DNA of 64,000 nt from Eutrigla gurnardus (Eukaryota; Chordata; Actinopteri; Perciformes; Triglidae). The position numbers and the translations under genes are program-made. The notes beneath the pieces were generated by a model, which was not told where the DNA came from, ran no database searches, and saw only the letters and a list, made by a program, of their open reading frames with translations. This document shows, piece by piece, positions 1-12,065 of this stretch (position 1 is the first letter of the stretch; each line of letters starts with the position of its first letter). Location of the stretch: assembly GCA_963514095.1 (NCBI GenBank), contig OY741283.1:7168906-7232905 (forward strand). Reading direction: 5' to 3'.

Positions 1-587
1 ATCACGTGTAATAAAGTTTGAACTGAAACTGAAAATGAAGCGGTTGAGTTCAGCCTCAACAATGTTTGTTCAAAGACCGATCACCTCGGACACTATTATG
101 CTATAAGTGATGTCAAAGAGTTTGCACGCCGCCAGCCATCCGGCTCCGAACGCGCATCATCTTGCTACAGTCGTGCTCTTCTGAGCAGATATGAATCACT
201 TTAAGTGTAATAAAATATTCATTCGTGTCGTGACAGGACAGCGCCGCTCCTGCCAAACAATGGAGCTACCATCTCCTGCCTACAGAGGTGAAGCAATTTC
301 CACATTTCTTACGGACTTTTTCCTTCGATCTTCCTTTCTAATCAGGTCCAAAACTAATCAAATGACTTGAGGTATTTTTAATGAACTTGAAATGTTTTGA
401 AATCGCAAAAAAAAAGCATATATATGCCTGTCGACGCACTTTATCATTCAATACCCATGTCTAGATGTCAGTGCACATGTTCTACCACACGTCAGAACCG
501 CTCTGAGCCTGCCATTATCTTTTTACAGGCTCTCTCCTGGCCTGGGGGCCCTGCAGTACAGGCAGGCTGTTGTATCAGTTGACACCC

Positions 588-588
<1 letters not shown>

Positions 589-618
<30 letters not shown>
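589..618 (+). repeat. (CAG)10 trinucleotide repeat
   Basis: Ten perfect CAG units. Frames through it read poly-Ala or poly-Gln on the plus strand and poly-Cys on the minus strand. None is joined to a recognisable protein, so I treat it as a non-coding microsatellite. Confidence 0.9.
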
Positions 619-619
<1 letters not shown>

Positions 620-1688
620 CGGTATCACAGAGCTGCATTCTTGGCTGCAGATAATAAACACAGAGCGGAGTGGACACTTCAGAGCAGGCTCCACGCGGCT
701 GAGAGGGGAGGACCATAACGCGGCACAGACGAGACAGAAGAGCGTAGAGCCTCCTGCAATCAGGGGAGATTCACATTCCAGCGTTTATCAATGTGTAAGT
801 ACGGTGTAGTGTAGAACAAAGAGGAAGTACTGAACAGTTACAAGCATTCAAGCCCTGTGCCAAACCACATAGGTGTTTTGATTAATACCCAATGACAGAA
901 CACTAACCCACTTAGTGACTGTAACCTAAATTTACCTATAAAGCATGCAGATTTATCAGCATCACCTGGTTACTATGGCGATGGTCAGAAGGTGACTTTT
1001 GGGGACGAAAAGTCCACGTTGAAGGAGAAAGGAGTACATTTGTTGTTCATATGATGAAAACGAATCAAACTGATCTGATGTTACACTTCCACACAGTCAT
1101 CTGATACATCCTGCCTCCTCACACCTTCCTTCCCGGGTTCAAGGTTGCCCCCCCGTGACACCCATGATTTTAGATCACACCGACCAGAGTAGCCTACTGT
1201 ACGCACGCACATCCGCGCGCTCCAATACCTTATTAGTCCGTTATTCCCAGGCAGCCAGGACGGCAAATTGAGGGTTACACCATCCTCGGCATGCTCTGCT
1301 AGATGACAGGGCAAATATGTCTCAACACAGTTTATAGCCTGACTTTCAAGTTCCCATCTAACAATAGCTTAGGGCTCCGAATCAAAGCCTCGCTGACTCT
1401 CCAGCAGGAACAGGCCGAGAGCCGTAATGCAGCGCGGAGGAGAGAGGAGGCGTTCTGTCACACAGGTACAAGTGGTGGAATTAGGTACGTGTGTGTTTGG
1501 AGTGGGACATAAAAGCACATACCAGATGGAGCGCACTTGGAAAATAATGACCGTGTGTGTGTGTGTGTGTGTTGGCGTGGGCTGTTATTCATACAGGTTA
1601 CTCATTGATCCAGACGTCTTGAGGGAGTGGTGTACAAGTCGGGGATCGACTCCACGAGCAGCTGTGAGGGGTTGCTTGAGTGAACACA

Positions 1689-1690
<2 letters not shown>

Positions 1691-1751
<61 letters not shown>
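1691..1751. repeat. (CA)n microsatellite
   Basis: About 30 uninterrupted CA units. Shorter CA-rich patches follow at about 1851-1886. Confidence 0.95.
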
Positions 1752-1754
<3 letters not shown>

Positions 1755-2076
1755 CAACCCCCCTCAAAAACAAAAAAACCCGAAACCTCACATGTGCCAG
1801 GTACACAATCATTCTGCTTGTGTGTGTGTAAGGGTATTTGCGTACAAAACATACACACACATACACCATACACACACATACACACATGCTGACCTTCCTG
1901 CTCTCAAAGTCACCCCTCCGCATCTCTGATGCTTGTCTAAACACCACTACAGGTTAGAGAGGAGGGCCTTTCACAACACACACACACACTTTGTTATTAG
2001 ACAATTCCCCGAGTGGAACTCTGACAAAGAATGTGACAGCTCAACACACGTAGAACGGCAGAAACACACACACACA

Positions 2077-2108
2077 GAGGAGGAGGAGGAGGAGGAGGAG
2101 GAGGAGGA
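2077..2108. repeat. (GGA)n microsatellite
   Basis: About ten GGA/GAG units directly after a short CA run. The strand is purine-rich. Confidence 0.9.
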
Positions 2109-5100
2109 GAGGTGGCATGACCCAACATGTGCTTGGCTCCGATGGAAAACTGTTGGACGCTCCATCGCACAAAGAGTCTGGGAAGAGGAGCCGGGAACGC
2201 CGGCATTCCGCGAGATAGGTGTGTGTACACTGGAGTGAGTCTGAGCGTAGAGGGGGAGGGAGGAGGAAGTGATAGAAAGCAGTGTGAGATAGAAATGAGA
2301 AAATAAAGCAAGAGTTGGGACAAAGGACAGAGGGACGTCACAAGAATCAGTCGGGACGCAAACCACGGCGATCTAAGCAAACAAACAGCTTTGGTTCAAG
2401 CCTCGGCAAACACTTCCCTGCTGAAGGGTCCTTGAGCAAACATTAGACTTTTAGCTGCACAGTGTAATCACACGACGTGGGTCTTCCAGACATCTTTGGA
2501 GAGGCTGCGAGCTACAATTACCTCCGCATCTTACGGGAGGGAATTTCGCAATATACCAGTCAGATCCTGCCAGAATAAATAGGATTATATCGATGCAGAT
2601 GCATAAATCAACTCATTCTTCGGGGTATTAGTGGGGAGGAGTGAATGAACCGCACCATAAAACTGTCAATCAAAAGACAATAACAGCCTACCCCGTCTTA
2701 TGATGGGAGCAGGCGACAGGAGGCACTAGAATATTTCACCTTTTTGTTCCAGCAACTTTAAATTAATCCCACACGACCTTTGTGCTCCCCATGTTTTAGT
2801 GTCAGTGATACATTTAATTTATTTTGCATATTTTGCCTGAAGACTTATAGAATGAGCTTCTGGTAATGATGTTATATGTGAGATCTGGTCTTTGGGGATG
2901 TTTTACATCCACATGCATGCAGGCCTTGTTCTAAGGGGAAACTAAAAAGAAGATTCATATGTGAAAGCAGTGAGAGAACACAAAATGTTAAACATTTACT
3001 TGAAATTACTCATTCCTCTCGGTCACCACCAATACTTTACATGTTGGATACTCTCCCTTCAAATCAAACTCTTCACCTTAGAGCAACACGCTTACCTGAG
3101 TATGAATATTTCTTCATGGTTCTAGACGTTTCCCTCTTTGAGTCGTTAGGATTTACAGTTAAATGCCACTTGACCGTTGAGTCGCTCCGGCGTCAGGACG
3201 TTTACACCCGGCACCTTCCCAGCTCGTGTCTCGCTCCGCGCGCTCCTCTCACCGCTTGCTGGACGCTCGGAAAGCACCTGGCCGCAGGTAAAACTCGCGT
3301 CTTATTTGGGGGAACTTCACCGGATTTACTCCTTCGTCTTAATTCTTAATTCCCGACCGCGAACCACTTGTGGAGACAGCGTCGTTGGGAATGGCACGAG
3401 CACACCTGCGCGCGTCCTGACGCACGCCCAAGTCCAGGAGCGGGAGTGGTTTCCTGGGACTGCGTTGGCTTTCACGTTAGAGGTGGAATAAAGGCAGGTT
3501 TTTCTTGTGGGCGTGTGGTTAGAAGACAACTACATGAAGCAAATTCTGAATTTGGACAACTCGGTTACACTCAAATTAAGCAGATCTGGTCCTCTGCGCC
3601 ATTTGGCAACCAGATTATAAAACGTGGTGACCATTAATAGACATAAGCCGGTTTGTGTGTGTGTGTTTTGTACGCAGGAGTGCCGGGACTATGTTTCCAC
3701 TATACACTTTGTGTTTAATTAGCCATCTATTGCACTCACGGCCTTTAACCTTTTAATCCCAGATGTCAACCTGCTTCATGTTCGTAAACATCCTGCTACA
3801 AAGAGCTGCAGTTCTGAGCTGCAGCGACCTCTTGTGGCTGCTGCATGGTATCGTCCTCCCTCAGCACCTGGGGTCGTCGGTGGTCAGTGTGCGTTCCCCC
3901 AATTACAGCTGGATACTTGTCAAAATCACACCGACGTACACTTAAATCAGTATTTGAAGAAAAAAAAAAAAAAGTAACCACTGACTCATGTTTTTACTGC
4001 CCAATTTCAAAAGAAGTTCCCCAAAAACCACAGCCGTGGGAGGATCTGCAGGCCGTTTGCAGAATAAAAAGAGGCAAAAACACTTAACCTCACTAAAGAA
4101 TGATTATGCAGAGTCAGACGCACCCAGCAAGATTTATCGTCAGTGACTGCACTGTTATTGTGCATTTATCACCTTACAGTCAATCTCCATCTAAAGTGGG
4201 TTTGCAAGGGAAGTGGCCTAAGAAGGCAACAGTCATCCTAGTTCTCAGAAAGCAGATGAACGTGGACGTCATAGAGTGACCAAAAACCAAGTGAACATTT
4301 GTCAAAAAAAAAAAAAAAAAGTGATGATCGGAGGCGTTAGGCTTTCAAAAGTCTTACTGATCACGTAGGCTGCAGAGAAGCCAGTCTTACTGACCACGTA
4401 GGCTGCGGAGTGGTTAAAAACGCAAAAAGTACCTAAGAAATCATTTTAATTTAATTCAAAGACCATACTTATGGGGCTTTAGAGGGCAATAAAGAAGAAC
4501 AGGCTAAAACATTACCACCTGGGGAATTACACCCGAGGAAATACATTCTCAAGGAGCTTAAAAATGCATAAATTAGACACAAGACAGTTTTCAGATTGGA
4601 CCAAATGTTTTATTGACATGCTCTAAATCAAAATCAGCAGGGACTGGAGCTGCTGGGGGTGGAAGGGTGTGAATAGCCCAAATGAGAAATATACTAAAAT
4701 CCAATGAAGGGAAGAAGAATAGTGCTTACTCAACTCAAGTGCAAACACACACCAAAAAAAAGCAATCTAGATTCATATCAGATGTCTAGCTGCCAAACAA
4801 TGTCTCTCTAAGTCCAAGAAAGTGCAAACTAGTAGTAAAATGGACACATAAACAGCCCAGTGGGTTTGACAACAGAGGCAAAAAGAGGATTTAAGCCACC
4901 ATTAAGTTGCTAGACAGCAGCAGGTGAACCTGTAGGGGAAACCAATTTATTAATAGGGCACACAATGCTAAGTGCTACTCACCACCTCTGGTATGAGTCA
5001 TTAACACATGGGGATAAAAAAAAAAAAAAGATTGGGGATTAACACACCAGAGTAGAGCTGTAACAGAAGGGATGCAGCATAAAGAGGCAGCCTTTTGCAT

Positions 5101-6187
5101 GTTAAATACCTGGAACAGCAAAACACCATCAACCATCAAAAGAGGAGGACTTAATGAAGAAACAGGTGCTCTATATAATCTGGCCCTAATTAGGGAATAG
5201 GTTGGGGGAGGAGTCAGGCCTGATGCTGCGTTCAACAGCACTACAAATAATACTACTTAATCATACTTAATCAGTTTGATTGTTCTAGTTCTGCAATGCT
5301 TCTAATGTGAGACAACATCAGCATGACCCTCTGTTTGAGTTTGACCCCGAATCATCCGAGATGTCTGACCAACGATCACGTGAGGGAATCTGAACATTGT
5401 TGCATCAAAATATAGTTATGCTGATATACTCATTTTGAAAAAAAAAAAATGACCAATACAGTCATAAGCAGTACATGCTGTACAAACAGGTTTGCTGGCT
5501 CTGCATTATGCGAAGGGGGCCTCTGACTTACATGTAAGACCATAACCACATCCTGTCAGCGTGCCGTAAAAAGATGTAGGACTCTGGAGATACGGGACTC
5601 AACCAGAAACACGCAAACAAGGTACAAAGAGAGATGCACACAAAAACATTTAAATGACTTGCACGGAAAGCACGAATCAGACAAGAAACGCGTTGAATCT
5701 TTTCGTCACCTTCCTACACCTCTAAAAGCACAGAGTGAGTCTCACAGTTTCCGCTCTTGAAGCTGTTACAGAAAAACACAAGAAGTGAGGGGCGAAGGCA
5801 CAATTCAGGAACTGTTTTAATACCTAACCTCGATTAGCACCTAAACTATATATAACACGAACCACAGCACCTGTTGGATGTGTAAAACAGCTGCAGATTA
5901 TTATCATTTCATGTGTTCCACAGTATTTTTGCACCTTATCATTTGGTGTGTTTCCCCTTACAAGTTATGACAGGTGTGGAAACTGCTGCACTTGGATACC
6001 AAAGAATAGGACGGTTGATGGGGTTAAAAAAAAAAAAAGTCCATTATGTAACTATGACATTTGTGGTGTCTCTGCTTTTTTTGTGCTTTTAAGTGCACCG
6101 ATGTTGTGTTTCTTGTAAGACGGGGTCTCAGTTTCCGTTTGAGTGCTCCCACTTACCGCGAAGCAGAACCCATTTGCTCTAAATGTC

Positions 6188-6189
<2 letters not shown>

Positions 6190-6259
<70 letters not shown>
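6190..6259. repeat. (CA)n microsatellite
   Basis: About 35 perfect CA units. All long open frames across this point are translated repeat (His-Thr or Cys-Val). Confidence 0.95.
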
Positions 6260-7157
6260 ACTGCAGCCTGACACTTACCACACAGCAGGCGCAAACACAC
6301 ACTTCACACTTAAGCTCTTCGCCCCGTCTTTGCTGCTCGGCGGAGGAAGAAGAGTCGTGGCTCGTGACCACACGGACGCACCGCACAAGTAAACATTCTC
6401 CCGCTTTGCATGCAGCCACAAGGTGAAACTTCTTTTTCCTGTTTGACATTTTTAATGTTGACTCATACCCTCCCTGACTTGCAACTCGTCTCGACTTTTA
6501 TGCTTTGACCCCGGTTGATTTACAGTGTTTGAGAAGGCAGTTGGGCTCCACTTCGATAATAAATTATTGTTTTTCAAAAGGTAGGTTTCTTCTTGTGTGG
6601 CTCCACATTTGCTTTGACTTGTTGAGAGAGAGAAAAAAAAGGACTTAGAAATAGTGACTCATGGACGTTGTTTATGTGGGATGTGGGTGCCTGAAGCAGT
6701 TTGAAAATGTGAACCACAAAGTTAAGTCCAGGTTTTGTAGGGATGTTGACTGAATGTCATCACCTGTTCATCTACATAATTCCAGTGCTGCCCACCAATC
6801 ACCATAAGAATGGTTCTGAATGGTGGGAGTTCAAAGTTAAAGTTTTCCGACTTAGTTTAATCATCATTGCAGATAGTTTTGCCTCAATCCCTTTCAAGAA
6901 ATAGAACAAAATAAAACACTTACCCCAACTAGCTCATTAACCTTTCGTTTCCTTTTTATTTGTATTTTATTTTGAAAAAACGCACAATATAACATTAAAA
7001 TGTGATGTGATATTTGCTTTTTGACTTTTTTTGACTTATTTTTGTGTTATGGCTCATGGTATTCTGAAAATTCACTTCCAATGAATTACCAATTAATATT
7101 GTTCACCATCTTCAAGAAAAAAGGAATAATTTCAGACGTGGCTATAAATCCTGGCAC

Positions 7158-7163
7158 TTTATT
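7158..7163 (-). terminator. Candidate distal poly(A) signal of the CD7-like gene
   Basis: On the minus strand this reads AATAAA, about 430 bases past the CD7-like stop codon. A nearer AATAAA lies at 7455-7460. Either could be the used 3' end. Confidence 0.4.
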
Positions 7164-7595
7164 ATTTGACACAAAATTACAGCTACATGATTACAATACA
7201 TGGTATCGATCTTAAATGGCATTCAAGTTGCCTTCTTTACAATAAATCAGCACGTTGTGGAAAACTATAAGACATTTCTGAAATTAAAGAAGACATATTT
7301 ACATAAAAAATACATGTCAGAGGCAAACCCAGTTCTGATTTCTTGGCACTGAAAGACCAAAACAAACTGTGACATTTGTGACTTCCAAACAAAGTACATT
7401 CCACACAATGTGCCAAACCGATCACTGGCATTGCAGGTGAACCAACTCATAGACTTTATTGTGTTAACTGTCTTTCACCCAGACGCACACCAGGCCTGAG
7501 GACACGTTGAACAAGCTGAGCTGTGATACCTGCGTCTCTTGTGGAGGAGGTGCAGAGAGAGGGAGAGACGGAGGAGGTGACAGGTCTTGACATCT

Positions 7596-7905
7596 TTAGC
7601 GCCTGATTGTTCCACGCATGTCCTCGTAGACATCGTTCCCAACGACGTGCCTCGGTTTCTTCCTGGTGCAGGTCTTGGTCTGCTAAAAACAGATGACATA
7701 AGATAAAAAATGACTGACACAATAATAGAAACACTTGTCAGATAGATTTCAGCAATATTTATACAAAGAGAATAAGGGATTCAACTATTATTATATTGTC
7801 TGAAAATACTTTTACTATGTGTGTTTTGTCACACGGGTACTTTAGAGAATAACAGGAACATAAAAACAGGGTCTGTGAGTCATAGGCAAATCCAGTCCAA
7901 TGAAG

Positions 7906-7942
<37 letters not shown>

Positions 7943-8881
7943 GGCTACATACCTTGCGGATGATCCATACGAAGAAGCATATGATGATGAAAAACAGCAG
8001 AGCAGCACAGATCCCAACAGACATCAGGATCAGACTGTTGTCCGGCGGGCCGCACTGCGGCGCTCTATCTGTTGTTAACGGAAAGTGTGTTTAGCTCACG
8101 CTGGTTCCCCATTATAATGTTATTGTCTATGACATCTGGATTTCTTTTTTGCATTGACCTTTTTTTATCTAAATAAGGTTGTTTCATTTGCAGTGGAGTG
8201 AACAGAACGTATGGATATTGAATAGTTATTGTATACCTGCCTGTATAACGTACTGTTACAATGTTCTACATGTTTTGGACACACATGCTGCCTCTTCTCT
8301 ACGCTTGCCGGGCCTTTCTGAGGAGACGTCGCCCAGCGAAGTGAGTTTTGTTTGCATTAATTGATGAAGGCTCACCTGTCACCACCAGGAGCACCGACCC
8401 CGAGCCGTCGATGTCGACCCTTTCAGTGGTCACCACGTCAAACTTCTTGTACACGCACCAGTACGGTCCCGTGTCGTCAGAGGTCAAGTTCCTGATGAGA
8501 ATGTCCACGGTGGGGAATGCTCCATTTAACTGCAGTCTGCCGTAGAAGTCTTCATCAATGTTGTCTTTTTGTGAGGGGCCATCTATGTACAGAACCATGT
8601 TCTCCTTGTTGAGCCCCTTCATCAGAGCCAGGTACCTTTCTCCCGTGTTAGTCGGTCTGCACTGGATCGTCACGGCTCCTCCGAACTCTCTCCACACCAC
8701 TCCACTGCTCCCTGTGTACGTAGACACCAAACACCTCCACAATCATTCTGTTTCATCTCACATCACATTTGAGATACATTCAGTCTTAGGCATTACACAT
8801 GAAACCGGCCTTACCTGGGTCACCCAGGGCTGTGCAGGAGAGACAGAGGACGGTTAGGAGCTTCAACCAAACAGCACACAT
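7596..8881 (-). CDS. cd7: CD7-like T-cell immunoglobulin-domain receptor (4 exons)
   Basis: Exons in gene order are 8815-8881, 8376-8711, 7953-8068 and 7596-7682, all in phase, giving about 201 residues. Exon 1 encodes a start and a hydrophobic signal peptide (LKLLTVLCLSCTALG). Exon 2 is one V-type Ig domain with cysteines in VTIQC and DDTGPYWC, an N-glycosylation site (NLT) and a J-like end (GSGSVLLVV). Exon 3 gives a very short stalk and one membrane helix ending FFVWIIRK. Exon 4 is a basic cytoplasmic tail ending near VYEDM. Human CD7 also has one V domain and a VYEDM tail, in which YxxM recruits PI3-kinase p85. It lacks the long Pro-rich stalk of human CD7. Another fish Ig receptor family (NITR- or CD300-like) is less likely because those tails usually carry ITIM or ITAM motifs. 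It is inferred to be a type I lymphocyte surface protein. Confidence 0.78.
7909..7940. repeat. (CA)n in CD7-like intron 3
   Basis: Sixteen CA units, ending 12 bases from the exon 3 boundary (7953), just past the GTATGT donor on the minus strand. Confidence 0.9.
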
Positions 8882-9360
8882 GCTGAGGGGTGACTGGATC
8901 GCATCAACTCTTCACTAGGAAATGAGTCTGTGTTTTCAACCTCGAAACCATCAAAAGTGACAAACAACACGTGACCTACATAGTGTGTGGTATGTGGGCG
9001 AGAAGGAGACGGCTCGGATGCAATCGTAATCAAACAACAACTTATGTCTGAGGTGACCCAACACGTGTAGATGAAGTGTAGATGCATTGAACCTTCTTAA
9101 TAAGGCATTAGGTAAGATATTGCATGAAATATTATTATAGTATTATGCAGCGTTAGCAGAGGGAGAACATGTCTGATGTTTTGCCTCTGTCTTTGGACGG
9201 GCTGTGAATCGATAAACATGAGTTTTATAGATGAGTATTGTATAGTGTATGAATAAAATAGTCACGTAAAAAGGAATTTAAAGGGTCAGTAAAATGACAT
9301 ACTACAGAGATGGGCAGCATATAATCCCAGACTTGATGAAGCGTTATGAATTCTTAGGCA

Positions 9361-9770
9361 TTACACATTTACATTTACATTTAGGTCATTTAGCAGACGC
9401 TTTTGTCCAAAGCGACTTACAATAAGTACATTTGTCAAAAGAAGGAAACAAAGAAACAACAACGTATCATTGCTGATAAAGTAAGAGCTAAAAATAGAAC
9501 AAGTGTTAGGTCCTCATCTGAGTAAACTAGTACTTCAAGAGCAACAGTGCTACGATCAGAGTGCTATAAGGTTTGTTTGCTATGGGGGGGGGGGGGGGGG
9601 GGGGGGGGGGTGTTAGTGGGTCATGCTAGTCGAGGTGAACTCTGAACAGGTGAGTCTTGAGCCTTTTTCGGAAAATGGCAAATGACTCTGCTGTCCTGAC
9701 ATTAGTCGGGAGTTCGTTCCACCACTGAGGCGCCAGAACAGAGAAGACACATGTAATTAGACTTTCCTGG
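9361..9770. mobile_element. Dispersed teleost repeat, class not assigned
   Basis: The left part contains the phrase GCAGACGCTTTTGTCCAAAG followed by CGACTTACA. The right part contains GGGAGTTCGTTCCACCACTG followed by AGG. From memory, both phrases recur together in many fish genomes. The two parts are separated here by a run of 27 G (9584-9610). There is no open reading frame of note. I recognise it as repetitive but cannot name the family. Confidence 0.65.
9584..9610 (+). repeat. G27 homopolymer
   Basis: Twenty-seven consecutive G inside the dispersed repeat. Such a run can form G-quadruplexes and is hard to sequence, so its length is uncertain. Confidence 0.9.
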
Positions 9771-10287
9771 GTCACTCTGGACTTACCAGGACACATAAAG
9801 GATGGTTGTTGGCTTTAACCAGATGGCAGACACGACTGACTGTGAAAAGGAATCACTTCCTCAAAAAGGAATAGGTTGAACATATTTTTTGCTTATCCCT
9901 CAGATTTCTAGACCGAATGTCTACCAACAATAACATGTGAAACTGAGAATAAGATGAACTGTACATTGCAAAGTGGGATCGGAAGCTCTCAGCTGAACTA
10001 CAATAAATAATAAACCCTCAGCATGCAACAACTTCTCACCTTGCCAAAAAAAAAAAAAACAGGTCTCGAAGAACTTCAAAGTGACATTACTCATACCGAA
10101 AGGAAGCGGCACACTAGACTGTGCTTCATTATGGCGCTCTGACGCGTCAGACACAGAGGAAATACATTAGCACATCTTCTAGAGAGCTTGCACTACAGAG
10201 ATGTGAGGTCGGGTGCATGTTCCACACTGAAAGTAGGTCAAAAGTTTAGCAGGGAGTGGGAGGCCTCTGTTTTATAGAGTTTGCATT

Positions 10288-10301
10288 GCCCCCTAGTGGC
10301 A
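10288..10301 (-). promoter_or_regulatory. CTCF-like motif
   Basis: On the minus strand this reads TGCCACTAGGGGGC, a close match to the CTCF core CCASYAGRKGGC. It lies in intergenic DNA between the CD7-like gene and jpt1, where an insulator between an immune gene and housekeeping genes would be plausible. The call rests on motif alone. Confidence 0.35.
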
Positions 10302-11078
10302 GAAGAACAAACATGTCTGAGTGTGAGCGGTGGAGGGGCCCCCTATGTATAAGATTGCGTTGCTTATTAAACCAGATTTTTGGATATATTTCAATTTTTG
10401 GAAGAAAGGTTTGGGATCAAATTATCTCGGGGAACCTTGCAGTAACTCTGTGGACCCACTAGGGGTCCCGGACCCTCTGTTGAAGAGCTCTGATTTAGAT
10501 GAAATATAGTTAGTTCTAAAAAAGAGAAAAATACAGGATATAACACTTTACTTTAGCCAATACATTTAGCATGTATATACACTATTTATGTTTTTGTCAA
10601 CAACCATGGGCCTCAATATGTGGAGGCTAATGTGTAAACAGTTAATGGATGACAATATAGTAATAATAAAGGAGAGTCCTGCTTAAATTCTCATTATAGT
10701 GCGTGGTTACTAATTATTTTAGGGTGTGCCATATAGTGTAACTGAGAGCCACCCCTCAATTACTCATGTAGAATATGAATACATCATCCAAACAAAACAT
10801 CCTCCCATATTTTCAGGACACAGTAAACTCCTAAAATCACATGTTCGTATTGCTCACTAGGTTTTACAGTCAGAGAAGATGCTGCCCGTTGCAGTTTTAA
10901 AGCTGAAATGACCTCAACAAACTCCATTAAGTCCTCCCTGTCCTGGGAGAATTGTAAACATCGACATCAATAACATCAATAAATGCTTTCAACCGAGATA
11001 AATTCAAAAAGCAACCCCCCCCCCACCCCACATCCGTGCTCTCTGCCTCCCTCTGGGACGGATTAAAAAAGGTCCCCG

Positions 11079-11146
11079 TCCATCCCACTGCTCTTCCCTC
11101 CACCAGTCCCCCTCCATCCCACTGCTCTTCCCTCCACCAGTCCCCC
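11079..11146. repeat. Exact 34-bp tandem duplication
   Basis: The unit beginning TCCATCCCACTGCTCTTCCC occurs twice head-to-tail with no mismatch, which implies a recent duplication. Confidence 0.9.
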
Positions 11147-12031
11147 TCCTCCGGTCTCATCCGGTTAAGGAGATGCAACGTGAGCTGGAGCAGACCCTGC
11201 AAGGAGGGCTTTTTACTCCCGCCGTCGCTACGGAAACGGCCCTGTCCATTTGCCAACCAGTGCTTCCTGTTTGGTGCTTCTGGTGGGTGGGAAGCGTACA
11301 TTAGGGAGTGCAAGATAATCAAAAGGCTCTCTCCGTGGTCACAGAGAGGACAGACTGTTTCTCTCGATATAAGAATATAATAATATTGGTTTGTGGAGTT
11401 TTAATTTCAAGAGAGAAGTAATAGTCTTCTGCACAGCGTGAGGATGCCGAGCAACATATTAATAGTGTATGTCCTCAGTTCTCCTCCTGCCAGGACTATT
11501 TGCTGAGTCAGTGCAGCGTGGCTGAATGGGAGTATTGATTGGCTGATTGCTTGCCATGTCACTAAGAGATGACTCACCTCCTTTCCTGAAGTCGTTTCCA
11601 CACTCTCATATCCTTTTCCTCTTCCGAGATCTCCCCGGGGGCGGGAGGAACACACATGGCCTCATCTGGAGCGCCCCTGGTCATAACGGGCCTGTCAATA
11701 CATTGAAGTTGCAAATGAGCAAAGGGGTGCTTACACATTAATCACAGACATCAGCTGAATAACATATGGCTGTGGGGGAGGAAAATGGTAATCCCCTCGC
11801 CCTCCTCCCCCGTCTCTCTAGAAAGATTAGTAGGATGATCAAGGGGGGGATAGACATGAGAGTCTGTTTCTAATGTGGTTTTACCGATTAGCTGTTGACC
11901 GGGTCAAAAGAGCAAACTGCAGTGTACGTTTGTTTTCTACACACACAAAAATTAGAATAAGCAATGGACGTACTGAGTAAAGCACCAGAGATTTATTCTG
12001 GGTCTGTCTTTGCTAGAGGGGCACAGCACTT

Positions 12032-12065
12032 ACCAAAAACAAGCCTTCACCAAAAACAAGCCTTC
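12032..12065. repeat. Exact 17-bp tandem duplication
   Basis: The unit ACCAAAAACAAGCCTTC occurs twice in a row. Confidence 0.9.

Larger units (their letters stand above)
1..7150. other. Non-coding, microsatellite-rich stretch
   Basis: I see no convincing protein-coding exon here on either strand. Open frames are short and mostly made of translated simple repeats. The stretch holds a CAG run (589-618), CA runs (1691-1751 and 6190-6259), a GGA run (about 2077-2108) and a 27-bp direct repeat (4351-4377 and 4384-4410). A CpG-richer patch at about 3170-3300 ends in a donor-like AG|GTAAAA and could be the untranslated first exon of an unidentified transcript, but I cannot connect it to anything downstream. 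An AATAAA on the minus strand near 4610 could mark a 3' end of an unknown transcript. Confidence 0.5.

Noticed and set aside
570..809. 79-codon plus-strand frame with a poly-Ala run
   Set aside because: It is a translation of the CAG repeat with no recognisable sequence on either side.
1585..1947. Cys-Val or His-Thr rich frames around CA repeats here and at 6052-6449, 55507-55937 and 60000-60221
   Set aside because: These are simple repeats read in frame, with no protein character outside the repeat.
2388..2410. GGTTCAAGCCTCGG, resembling a tRNA B box
   Set aside because: No A box or acceptor stem could be formed around it.
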